Shown here piece after piece: positions 1 through 5,420 of a stretch of 9,516 nt of DNA (within the stretch, counting starts at the first letter, position 1; every line of letters starts with the position of its first letter). A program made the position numbers and the translations under genes. The stretch spans positions 1 through 9,516 of the forward strand of contig JAIRRU010000010.1 of the NCBI GenBank assembly GCA_031255815.1, given 5' to 3'. A model generated the notes under the pieces. It ran no database searches, was not told the DNA's origin, and worked only from the letters and a program-made list of their open reading frames with translations. This DNA is from Treponema sp. GTDB lineage: Bacteria; Spirochaetota; Spirochaetia; Treponematales; Breznakiellaceae.

Positions 1-215
1 GCGCGGCCCTGGAAGACATCCGGCTTTTTAAGGCCCGCGCCGGGCCGGGGCTGAAGATCAAGGCCGCCGGGGGTATCAGAACCCGGGAAGATATGGCCGC
101 GTTCATTGAAGCCGGGGCCGGCCGGATCGGTACCAGTTCTGCGGCCGTGCTGGTATCCGGAGGCGGGCCGGCAATTTGCAGGGATCCGCCCGAACAGGCT
201 CCCCGGATTCATTAG
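1..215 (+). CDS. deoC: Deoxyribose-phosphate aldolase, C-terminal part (5' end outside window)
   Basis: Frame 3 is open from the window edge to a TAG at 213-215, giving about 70 residues. The text contains IKAAGGIRTREDMAAFIEAG followed by RIGTSSA. This is the last beta/alpha unit of the class I DERA TIM barrel. The Lys of KAAGGIRT corresponds to the proton-relay Lys201 of the E. coli enzyme, and GTSS is the phosphate-binding segment. The enzyme cleaves 2-deoxyribose-5-phosphate to glyceraldehyde-3-phosphate and acetaldehyde in the cytoplasm during deoxynucleoside catabolism. The Schiff-base lysine lies upstream and cannot be checked. After GTSSAAVLV the tail (SGGGPAICRDPPEQAPRIH) is not conserved family sequence that I recognise. 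The gene reads toward, and ends inside, a hairpin at 203-233. Confidence 0.88.
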   Translation, partial: AALEDIRLFKARAGPGLKIKAAGGIRTREDMAAFIEAGAGRIGTSSAAVLVSGGGPAICRDPPEQAPRIH

Positions 216-241
216 ACTTGTTCAATAATCCGGTTGGTTTT
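203..241 (+). terminator. Probable intrinsic terminator of deoC
   Basis: CCGGATT at 203-209 pairs with AATCCGG at 227-233. ATT at 211-213 can extend the stem with AAT at 224-226 if C210 bulges, giving about ten pairs. The stop codon (213-215) lies inside the stem. A T-rich run with two G (TTGGTTTT, 234-241) follows directly. The arrangement fits Rho-independent termination, although the stem is only moderately GC-rich. Confidence 0.5.
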
Positions 242-255
242 GAAATCAACAACCT

Positions 256-300
256 CGCCCTGAAGCTCCCCCGCGAACCGGTGAGCGGGCTCTTAGGTAT
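256..300. repeat. 45-bp direct repeat, copy 1
   Basis: This copy begins CGCCCTGAAGCTCCCCCGCG and ends GCTCTTAGGTAT. It matches 347-391 at 41 of 45 positions by eye. It contains a short hairpin, CCCGC with GCGGG. It lacks the flanking 14-bp inverted repeat seen around copy 2. It lies in the gap between deoC and the antitoxin-like gene. Confidence 0.75.
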
Positions 301-326
301 GTTGTTCTCCCGTGGTGGTTAGACTC

Positions 327-399
327 AGGGTTTAATACCCTAAGAACGCCCTGAAGCTCCCCCGCGACCTGGTGAGCGGGCTCCTGGGTATTAAACCCT
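327..399. repeat. Palindromic element containing 45-bp repeat copy 2
   Basis: A perfect 14-bp inverted repeat, AGGGTTTAATACCC at 327-340 and GGGTATTAAACCCT at 386-399, frames the second copy of the 45-bp repeat (347-391). The transcript of either strand could fold into one long hairpin with an inner CCCGC/GCGGG stem. The element supplies the last codons and the stop codon of the minus-strand antitoxin-like gene. That position resembles small palindromic elements that have landed in reading frames, such as the Rickettsia palindromic elements. No transposase is nearby, so any mobility would be non-autonomous or relict. Confidence 0.7.
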
Positions 400-544
400 T
401 CGCTACGAATAAAATTTTATCAACATCAACCGTCCTGTTCAAGCAATCTCTTAACCGTTCTTTTTCCTCATCGGTAAGAGGCATATTTTCCATTCCCATT
501 GTAAAATCAATATTTTCCACGATATTTTCCACATCAAATGCCAT
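332..544 (-). CDS. VbhA-like Fic antitoxin, orphan, with repeat-derived C-terminus
   Basis: This is a 70-residue protein starting at the ATG at 544-542. GGAG (554-551) lies six bases upstream. An upstream in-frame TTG at 556 is the alternative start but has no better site. Residues 15-20 read TMGMEN and match the (S/T)xxxE(G/N) inhibitory-helix motif by which class I Fic antitoxins block the ATP site of Fic AMP-transferases. The next segment, PLTDEEKERLRDCLNRTVDVDK, also reads like VbhA-family small helical antitoxins. From about residue 50 the protein (GLIPRSPLTRSRGSFRAFLGY) is encoded by the palindromic repeat element, so the native end seems to have been replaced. No Fic gene follows: downstream comes only the repeat, then deoC on the other strand. 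It may still be expressed and neutralise a Fic toxin elsewhere, or it may be a remnant. The family call is from motif and length only. Confidence 0.68.
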   Translation of the reverse strand: MAFDVENIVENIDFTMGMENMPLTDEEKERLRDCLNRTVDVDKILFVAKGLIPRSPLTRSRGSFRAFLGY

Positions 545-550
545 AAATTT

Positions 551-582
551 CTCCAAAACTGTCTATATGCCCTATTATATCA
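551..582 (-). promoter_or_regulatory. Extended -10 promoter and RBS of the antitoxin-like gene
   Basis: On the minus strand the sequence reads TGATATAAT: a consensus TATAAT at 579-574 preceded by the TGN extended -10 signature. This would start transcription near 567, about 23 bases before the ATG at 544. The -35 at 17-bp spacing (602-597, TTATCG) is poor, as is common with extended -10 promoters. GGAG at 554-551 is the ribosome-binding site. Confidence 0.55.
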
Positions 583-1057
583 CGGATCAAATTTCCCGAT
601 AATACCATCCAAATACCTACATTGGTAAAATTCATATGACTAATACACTCGTTCATATGAATTATTTTCCGCCCATTTCCATCATCTTCCGATTCGATTG
701 AGAACTCGTTTCCCGTTAAGAAAAGCTGGTTGAGTATGAATATCTTGAAGCGCGCGGCGGGGGGGAGCGGCGGAAAACTTATTACCGTTTAAAGGCGGAT
801 GAGGATATCCCCGGGGTGAACCTCTCGGTGATCCCCGCGCCGGAAGCCGTTGAAAAGCCGGCGGGCGGTATGAGGAAATCACCCTGAGCCAGGCTGGTAT
901 CAGGGACTGGGATGCCCGAGCGGAAAACGTGTTAAACGAGGCGCAAATGGGACGGCTCCTTAAACATCTTCTGGAGTTTGATTTGGAGCCTGCGGCCTCC
1001 CGGCGGCTCCGCCGTTACCAAACTGTATTCGGAACCCACCCGGAGCGTCTTACGGCC
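557..1057. other. Gene-poor decayed accessory stretch
   Basis: Between the antitoxin start and the RHS fragment I find no intact gene. It holds the antitoxin promoter, the CATATG inverted repeat and the frameshifted relic from 692. Composition changes from AT-rich (557-720) to GC-rich (after about 750), which fits a junction between pieces of different origin. Confidence 0.5.
629..663. repeat. 11-bp inverted repeat with CATATG cores
   Basis: AATTCATATGA at 629-639 is repeated in inverse orientation as TCATATGAATT at 653-663. Each arm is itself nearly palindromic around CATATG. It lies about 50 bp upstream of the antitoxin promoter -10, in AT-rich sequence. It may be a paired binding site for a dimeric regulator or a chance palindrome. 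Confidence 0.4.
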
Positions 1058-1066
1058 CTGGTATAA
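692..1066 (+). pseudogene. Frameshifted relic with winged-helix-like text
   Basis: No intact frame exists, but consecutive pieces read like one protein. The frame starting at 692 gives TRFPLRKAG up to a TGA at 731. The frame from 726 gives LVEYEYLEARGGGERRKTYY and RLKADEDIPGVNLSVIPAPE, ending at 885. The frame from about 866 gives EEITLSQAGIRDWD and NEAQMGRLLKHLLEFDLEP, ending at 1066. The join KAG-LVEYEYLE looks like the end of a recognition helix and the wing of a winged-helix domain. It would be restored by a second copy of CTGGT at 726-730, so slippage loss of five bases is a plausible cause. The second shift near 862-870 lies in a G-rich run. Function is unknown. The last part overlaps the opposite-strand RHS fragment, so its true 3' limit is unclear. 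Confidence 0.35.
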
Positions 1067-1177
1067 CCCGTCATACCCGTACCGCTGTTCCGTCCGGTAA
1101 CCCCCAGCTTCATTCCGGTACCCGCTCACGTTCCCCACCAGGTCAAACCCGTACTTTATATCTTGCAGTACCTTCAT
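1058..1177 (-). pseudogene. RHS/YD-repeat protein fragment
   Basis: Forty codons on the minus strand read IKYGFDLVGNVSGYRNEAGG and YRTEQRYGYDGLYQ. This is typical YD-repeat text (YGFDLVGN, RYGYDGLYQ) of RHS and SpvB/Tc-toxin-type proteins. These proteins are normally many hundreds of residues long and form a beta-barrel shell around a toxic C-terminal domain. Here a single repeat remains. After GLYQ the frame continues to a stop at 932 with unrelated sequence, and there is no credible RBS for the ATG at 1177. It is a remnant left by recombination or deletion, sitting just downstream of the importer gene and on the same strand. Confidence 0.6.
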
Positions 1178-1231
1178 ACCGCCCGTTTCTTTCCTTCTTC
1201 GCCTTTGTGCGCCTTCGTGGTTACAAATTCT

Positions 1232-2587
1232 TCATTCCATATCCTGCAAATTAGAGTTTACAAGGCTGCAGGTTTCTTGATCCAGGGTGTAGAACCGGAT
1301 CAGTACCAGGGCGCCGATTAGGATAAGGGCGGGAATGGGGCCGATCAGGAAGCGGATGGCGGTGATCGCGCCCCTGCCCTGTTCCTCGTTGGCCCGGTAG
1401 CCCCCTAAAGTAAGGATTCCCCCGGAAACAAAGACTGAAAGGGCGGTTCCCAGCTTGGAAACGAAAGTCCAGATGCCGTAATAGGCCCCTTCCTTCCGAT
1501 CCCCCCCGGTTTTTGCGGCCCCGTAGTCGATGGCGTCGGGGATCATGGCGTAGGGGGCCACGTAACTGAAGCCCACCCCTATTCCGGCGTAGCCCATCAG
1601 CGCCAGGAAGCCGCCGATTCCCCCCGCCTGGCCGAAGAAAAAAACCGCCAGGCAGGCGCTGGAGATGATGGCGAAACAGATCTGGTAGGTTCTCTTTTTC
1701 CCGATTCTCCGGGAAACCAGCACCGAAACGGGGATAAACGCCATGGCGGAGAGGAGGAGGATCCCCAGGGCGGGGCTGGTAAGATCGGGCCTGCCGTATA
1801 TGTACTCGGTATAGTAGGGCAAAACGCTCTGGAGAAAGGTGATCCCCATGATGTGGAGGGCGTAGGTAAGGAGGAGCCGCAGGTAGGGACCGTTCCTGAA
1901 TACATCCCGGTACGTAGCGAAAAAACCTTCCCGGGGGTAATCGGCGTCGGTATGGGGTTTTTCCCTGGTAGCGGCAAAGGTCAGGAGCGTGGTCAGGGCC
2001 ATAAGGGCTCCAAGGATAAGCCCCGTCATAGACCAGCCCAGCCGGGGGCTGCCGAAAAGCCCGATCAGGGGCTGTACCGCCGCCGCCCCGATAATAGTGC
2101 CGAATACCGCGCAGCCGAAGCGGTAGCCGTTCAGCACCGAACGCTCGTGGTAGTCGGCGGTAAGCTCCGGGGTAAGGGAAGAATAGGGGATATTAATCAC
2201 CGTGGCGGCGGTGTTGAGAAACGACAGGGCAAGAACGGCCCAGACGGTCAGGGCGGCCTGGCCGCTAAAAGAAGGGGCGCTAAAGAAGAACCACATAGAG
2301 AGGAGCATGGGCAGGGCCCCGAAGAGGAGGTAGGGCCGCCGGCGGCCCCAGCGGCTCCGGGTGCGGTCGGAGATGTAGCCCATTACCGGGTCGCTTACCG
2401 CGTCCCAGGCTTTGCCGATCATAAGCGCCAGCCCCGCCAGGGCGGCGGCAAGGCCCGCCGTATCGGTCAGGTATTTAAGGCACCAGAAACCCATAAGGGT
2501 GAAAAACAGGTTCCCCCCCAGGTCGAATATGCCGAAGCCCAGCTTCTGCCCCAGGCTGAGGCGCCCGCGCCCCCTGTTTGTTTCCAT
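1232..2587 (-). CDS. GPH-family sugar:cation symporter (MelB-like MFS importer)
   Basis: The 451-residue length fits the glycoside-pentoside-hexuronide:cation symporter family, with about 12 hydrophobic membrane segments. The family signature is clear at residues 61-86: WDAVSDPVMG followed by DRTRSRWGRRRPY. D62 and D66 correspond to the MelB aspartates (Asp55, Asp59) that bind the coupling cation, and the Arg-rich loop is the cytoplasmic loop between helices 2 and 3. The protein would sit in the inner membrane and import a glycoside with Na+ or H+. Substrate cannot be read from sequence. Divergence from a beta-glucuronidase gene favours a glucuronide, as for E. coli UidB. No Shine-Dalgarno lies at normal distance from the ATG: GAGGAGG is 17 bases upstream, and a promoter -10 overlaps the leader position, suggesting a leaderless transcript. 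Confidence 0.92.
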   Translation of the reverse strand: METNRGRGRLSLGQKLGFGIFDLGGNLFFTLMGFWCLKYLTDTAGLAAALAGLALMIGKAWDAVSDPVMGYISDRTRSRWGRRRPYLLFGALPMLLSMWFFFSAPSFSGQAALTVWAVLALSFLNTAATVINIPYSSLTPELTADYHERSVLNGYRFGCAVFGTIIGAAAVQPLIGLFGSPRLGWSMTGLILGALMALTTLLTFAATREKPHTDADYPREGFFATYRDVFRNGPYLRLLLTYALHIMGITFLQSVLPYYTEYIYGRPDLTSPALGILLLSAMAFIPVSVLVSRRIGKKRTYQICFAIISSACLAVFFFGQAGGIGGFLALMGYAGIGVGFSYVAPYAMIPDAIDYGAAKTGGDRKEGAYYGIWTFVSKLGTALSVFVSGGILTLGGYRANEEQGRGAITAIRFLIGPIPALILIGALVLIRFYTLDQETCSLVNSNLQDME

Positions 2588-2593
2588 CCGCCG

Positions 2594-2622
2594 AGTATAA
2601 ACGCCTCCTCAATATGCCGCAA
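2594..2622 (-). promoter_or_regulatory. Promoter of the importer gene, apparently leaderless
   Basis: On the minus strand TTGCGG (2622-2617) and TATACT (2599-2594) are separated by exactly 17 bp. Counting the usual 6-7 bases after the -10 puts the transcription start at about 2587, which is the A of the ATG start codon. The -10 is five of six to consensus; the -35 keeps only TTG. The GAGGAGG inside the spacer would then not be transcribed from this promoter. Confidence 0.5.
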
Positions 2623-2699
2623 GAACGCGGGACGGGACGGATGGGACGCGGCCGGCGGCCAACCGGCAGCCGGCTCTTCGCTTCTATGCGTTTATCCGG

Positions 2700-2710
2700 G
2701 GAACAGGCTC
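2700..2710. repeat. GGAACAGGCTC recurrent motif
   Basis: This undecamer recurs in the window: GAACAGGCTC at 192-201, here, as its complement GAGCCTGTTCC at 8900-8910, and in a variant GGGCCTGTTCC at 8991-9001. All copies are intergenic or at a gene edge, and two are arms of inverted repeats. It is probably part of a dispersed repeat family. Confidence 0.45.
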
Positions 2711-2712
2711 AT

Positions 2713-2753
2713 TTACCTTTCCGGCGCACATCAGGTAGAATCTTTCCAGGGGG
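2713..2753 (+). promoter_or_regulatory. Promoter and RBS of the beta-glucuronidase gene
   Basis: TTACCT (2713-2718) and TAGAAT (2736-2741) are 17 bp apart. The expected start near 2748 leaves a very short leader. AGGGGG at 2748-2753 is a good ribosome-binding site seven bases before the ATG at 2761. The 173-bp divergent region also holds a GC-rich palindromic stretch, GCCGGC at 2651-2656 and 2668-2673, lying between the two promoters. Confidence 0.45.
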
Positions 2754-2760
2754 TTAGCCG

Positions 2761-4467
2761 ATGAACCGTCTCTTTGAAGAAAACAAGAACAGGAATTCTG
2801 TTTCCCTGGACGGAATATGGAAATTCAAAACCGATCCCGCGAAAGAAGGGCTCGAAAAAGGCTGGCCGGAAAAACCGCCGTCTTCCGGTACCGCCGTTCC
2901 CGTGCCGTCCCTCTGGACCTGCGCCCACGGATTCTACAGCTACGAAGGGGCGGCCTGGTACTTTAGGGAATTTGAGGGAAGCGGCTATACGGTTCTGGCC
3001 TTCCACGGGGTTACCGGCCTGGCCGATGTTTACGTGGACGGCGAACACAGGGCAAGCCATTACGGGGGCTTTACCGGTTTCCAGGTTCCCCTGAAAAACC
3101 TGGGCCAAGGGAAACACCTTTTGGCCGTTAGGGTGGACAATACCCATACCTCCAACAGTACCATCCCCCTGGCCCGGACGGACTGGTACCACCACGGCGG
3201 GATATCCCGGGGGGTGGAGCTTTACCGCCACCGGGAAGCGCGGATCGTCCGTTTCCTTATCCGCTATAAACTTTCGGCCTCCGGCAAGGAAAGCGGGAGG
3301 GTAAAGATCGATTTCGAGGCGGATCTGGAATCGGCGTCCTCCAAACCGCTGAACCGGAAAGTAAAAATCCTGATGAACGGCAAGCTTGTCGCGGAAACCC
3401 GGATCGAATTGCGGGGCAGCGCCGCCGCGCAGCTTTCCTGCGTGGCGGAAAAGGTGAAACTCTGGAGCCCCCGTTCGCCGAAGCTTTACCGTTTCGACGC
3501 GGAACTGGAGGACGAGGCGGGCTGCACGGAAGACGGGCTCGCGGAAAGAACCGGGTTCCGCAAAATCGAAGCCAAAAACGGCAAAATTCTGCTCAACGGT
3601 GAAGCGGTAAAGCTCAAAGGGATCAACCGGCACGAGGAGCATCCCGACTTCGGCTGGGCCCTCCCCCTCTCCGTCCAGTACAAGGACATGGCGATTATCA
3701 GGGAGGCGGGCTGTAACGCCATCCGCGGCTCCCATTACCCCAACGCGCAAAGTTTTCTGGATCTCTGCGATGAGGAAGGGATTCTCTTCTGGGAAGAGAT
3801 CCCCATGTGGGGCTTTCCGGAGGGCCCGCTTAAAGAAGCCCTCATCCTGGAAAGGGGCCTGGCCATGCATACGGAAATGGTTGAACGGGATCTGAACCAT
3901 CCCAGCATCATCCTCTGGGGGCTCCACAACGAGATAGACACCCGAACCAGGGCGGCGCTGAACATCTCCAAGCAATTCGCCGCCAGGATCCGCAGCCTGG
4001 ACGCTTCCCGGCCCCTGACATTCGCCACCATGCATCCCCTGGACGATATCTGCCTGCCCGTCGCCGACGTGCTAAGCGTGAACAAATACTTCGGCTGGTA
4101 CCAGGGCGGCAAGGAAGGCTGGGAGGCCTTTCTTAAAGAGTTCTGCCAAAAACTCAGCCGGGAAGGGCTGGGGTCCAAGCCGCTGATCATCTCCGAGTTC
4201 GGCGCGGGCGCCGTGCCGGGGGTAAGGAATTTTGAAAACCAGAAGTGGAGCGAAAATTACCAGGAAGAGTACCTGGATTATACCCTGGGGCTCTTTCTTA
4301 AGGACAAACGGATCAGCGGAACTTTTATCTGGCAGTACTGCGATATCCGGGTGTGCGAGGAGCATATCATGGGGAGGCCCCGGGGCTTTAACAACAAAGG
4401 TATTGTCGATGAATACCGCCGGCCCAAGGCGGCTTATAAGACCGTTAAATCCCGCTACAAGGGGTAA
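2761..4467 (+). CDS. uidA: Beta-glucuronidase, glycoside hydrolase family 2, cytoplasmic
   Basis: The 568-residue protein has the GH2 order: N-terminal sugar-binding jelly roll (about 10-165, with DWYHHGGISRGVELY at 141-155), an immunoglobulin-like domain (about 166-270) and a TIM barrel (about 271-565). The acid/base is E391 in GLHNE; the nucleophile is E479 in ISEFGAG. NKYFGWY at 441-447 matches the active-site NRYYGWY of E. coli UidA. N544-N545-K546-G matches the N-x-K motif that binds the glucuronate carboxylate, which separates glucuronidases from GH2 galactosidases. It hydrolyses beta-D-glucuronides to glucuronate and aglycone. There is no signal peptide, so the substrate must be imported, fitting the divergent GPH importer. 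The stretch between EEIP (345-348) and the acid/base is about 17 residues shorter than I recall for E. coli UidA, suggesting a no-loop gut enzyme that may prefer larger substrates. Confidence 0.93.
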   Translation: MNRLFEENKNRNSVSLDGIWKFKTDPAKEGLEKGWPEKPPSSGTAVPVPSLWTCAHGFYSYEGAAWYFREFEGSGYTVLAFHGVTGLADVYVDGEHRASHYGGFTGFQVPLKNLGQGKHLLAVRVDNTHTSNSTIPLARTDWYHHGGISRGVELYRHREARIVRFLIRYKLSASGKESGRVKIDFEADLESASSKPLNRKVKILMNGKLVAETRIELRGSAAAQLSCVAEKVKLWSPRSPKLYRFDAELEDEAGCTEDGLAERTGFRKIEAKNGKILLNGEAVKLKGINRHEEHPDFGWALPLSVQYKDMAIIREAGCNAIRGSHYPNAQSFLDLCDEEGILFWEEIPMWGFPEGPLKEALILERGLAMHTEMVERDLNHPSIILWGLHNEIDTRTRAALNISKQFAARIRSLDASRPLTFATMHPLDDICLPVADVLSVNKYFGWYQGGKEGWEAFLKEFCQKLSREGLGSKPLIISEFGAGAVPGVRNFENQKWSENYQEEYLDYTLGLFLKDKRISGTFIWQYCDIRVCEEHIMGRPRGFNNKGIVDEYRRPKAAYKTVKSRYKG

Positions 4468-4494
4468 TCCCCCGAATCCGGACGGTTTCGGGAA

Positions 4495-4514
4495 AGCCGC
4501 CGGCGACGGCGGCT
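4495..4514 (+). other. GC hairpin between uidA and the downstream hydrolase gene
   Basis: AGCCGCC at 4495-4501 pairs with GGCGGCT at 4508-4514 around a six-base loop. No T-run follows. It is more likely an mRNA processing or stability element, or a partial attenuator inside an operon, than a full terminator. Confidence 0.35.
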
Positions 4515-4583
4515 AAGCCCGCCTGAAAGCCGGACTTTTCCCGCTGCCGGAAACAGCGAAAAGAAAAAGAAAAGGAGGAGTTT

Positions 4584-5414
4584 ATGAATTATTCGATCCG
4601 TGAAATCAATGTCCGCTCTTACAGCGCGTCCCTGTACAGCTACCTTCTGGATACGCCGCCGGAATTGAACGGCGGGAAGGATCGGCCCCTGGTGATAGTC
4701 TGCCCCGGAGGGGGCTACCGGCATCTCTCCAACCGGGAGGCGGAGCCCATGGCCTTGCGGATGAACGCCGCGGGTTTTCACGCGGCGGTTCTGCGTTACA
4801 GCGTCGAGCCGGCGCAGTTTCCCGTAAGCATGCAGCAGCTGGCTCTGGCGGTGGATCTGGTAAAGAAAGAGGCCGCGGAATGGAAAATCGACCCCGAAAG
4901 GATCTTTGTTATGGGTTTTTCCGCCGGAGGGCATCTTGCGGCAAGCCTGGGAACCCTCTGGAATAAGGGCTACCTTCCGGAACTGCCGGGCCCGCCGGAA
5001 AACTACCGGCCCGCGGGGCTTCTCCTGGCCTACGCGGTACTCAGCAGCGGGGAATACTCCCATAGCGGCAGCATCAGCACCCTCCTGGGCGGAAGCCCCG
5101 GAAAGCTTCCCGCCGGAAAGGAAAAGCTCTGGGAGGCCCTTTCCCTGGAGAAGCAGGTGGACAAGGATACGCCCCCGGCCTTTATCTGGCACACCGGAGA
5201 GGATCCTTCGGTTCCCGTGGAAAACAGCCTGCTCTTCGCCTCGGCCTTAAGGAAATGCGGCGTGCCCTTCGAACTGCACGTCTACCCCCGGGGAGGGCAC
5301 GGGCTTGCCCTGGCAAGCGCCGAGACCGCCACCTCCAACCTGCCCGATTCCCCGTCCGGCGTGGCGGGCTGGATGGATCTGGCGGTAAACTGGATCCGCG
5401 GTTTCCGGAAATAG
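4584..5414 (+). CDS. Alpha/beta-hydrolase, Aes/BD-FAE-like esterase
   Basis: The 276-residue protein is a compact alpha/beta-hydrolase. An oxyanion-hole segment CPGGGY lies at 40-45. The nucleophile is S113 in the elbow GFSAGGH (111-117). The likely acid is D207 in HTGEDPSVP and the likely base is H239 in YPRGGHG. This layout is typical of the Aes/BD-FAE-type carbohydrate esterases often encoded beside polysaccharide-degrading enzymes. With no signal peptide it acts in the cytoplasm, perhaps removing acetyl or other acyl groups from imported oligosaccharides or from the aglycone. The RBS is excellent, AGGAGG at 4573-4578 five bases before the ATG. It follows uidA after 116 bp with no convincing promoter, so it is probably co-transcribed. 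The exact ester substrate cannot be inferred. Confidence 0.85.
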   Translation: MNYSIREINVRSYSASLYSYLLDTPPELNGGKDRPLVIVCPGGGYRHLSNREAEPMALRMNAAGFHAAVLRYSVEPAQFPVSMQQLALAVDLVKKEAAEWKIDPERIFVMGFSAGGHLAASLGTLWNKGYLPELPGPPENYRPAGLLLAYAVLSSGEYSHSGSISTLLGGSPGKLPAGKEKLWEALSLEKQVDKDTPPAFIWHTGEDPSVPVENSLLFASALRKCGVPFELHVYPRGGHGLALASAETATSNLPDSPSGVAGWMDLAVNWIRGFRK

Positions 5415-5420
5415 CCCGCC

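Noticed and set aside
256..391. Possible CRISPR array from the two 45-bp repeats
   Set aside because: There are only two copies, the gap is 46 bp with part of it belonging to a palindrome, one copy lies in a reading frame, and no cas gene is present.
372..602. Plus-strand open frame overlapping the antitoxin-like gene
   Set aside because: The opposite strand has the Fic inhibitory motif, a good RBS and an extended -10; the plus frame has none of these.
1853..2764. Plus-strand open frame of about 300 codons opposite the importer and across the divergent promoters
   Set aside because: The product is low-complexity Gly/Arg/Gln-rich text, the complement of membrane-segment codons, and it overruns the uidA promoter.
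2731..4035. Long minus-strand open frame opposite uidA
   Set aside because: It lies antisense to a clear GH2 enzyme, its protein text matches no family, and such frames are common opposite GC-rich codons.
4495..4514. Terminator between uidA and the alpha/beta-hydrolase gene
   Set aside because: The stem is strong but has no following T-run and no clear promoter follows it, so continued transcription is more likely.
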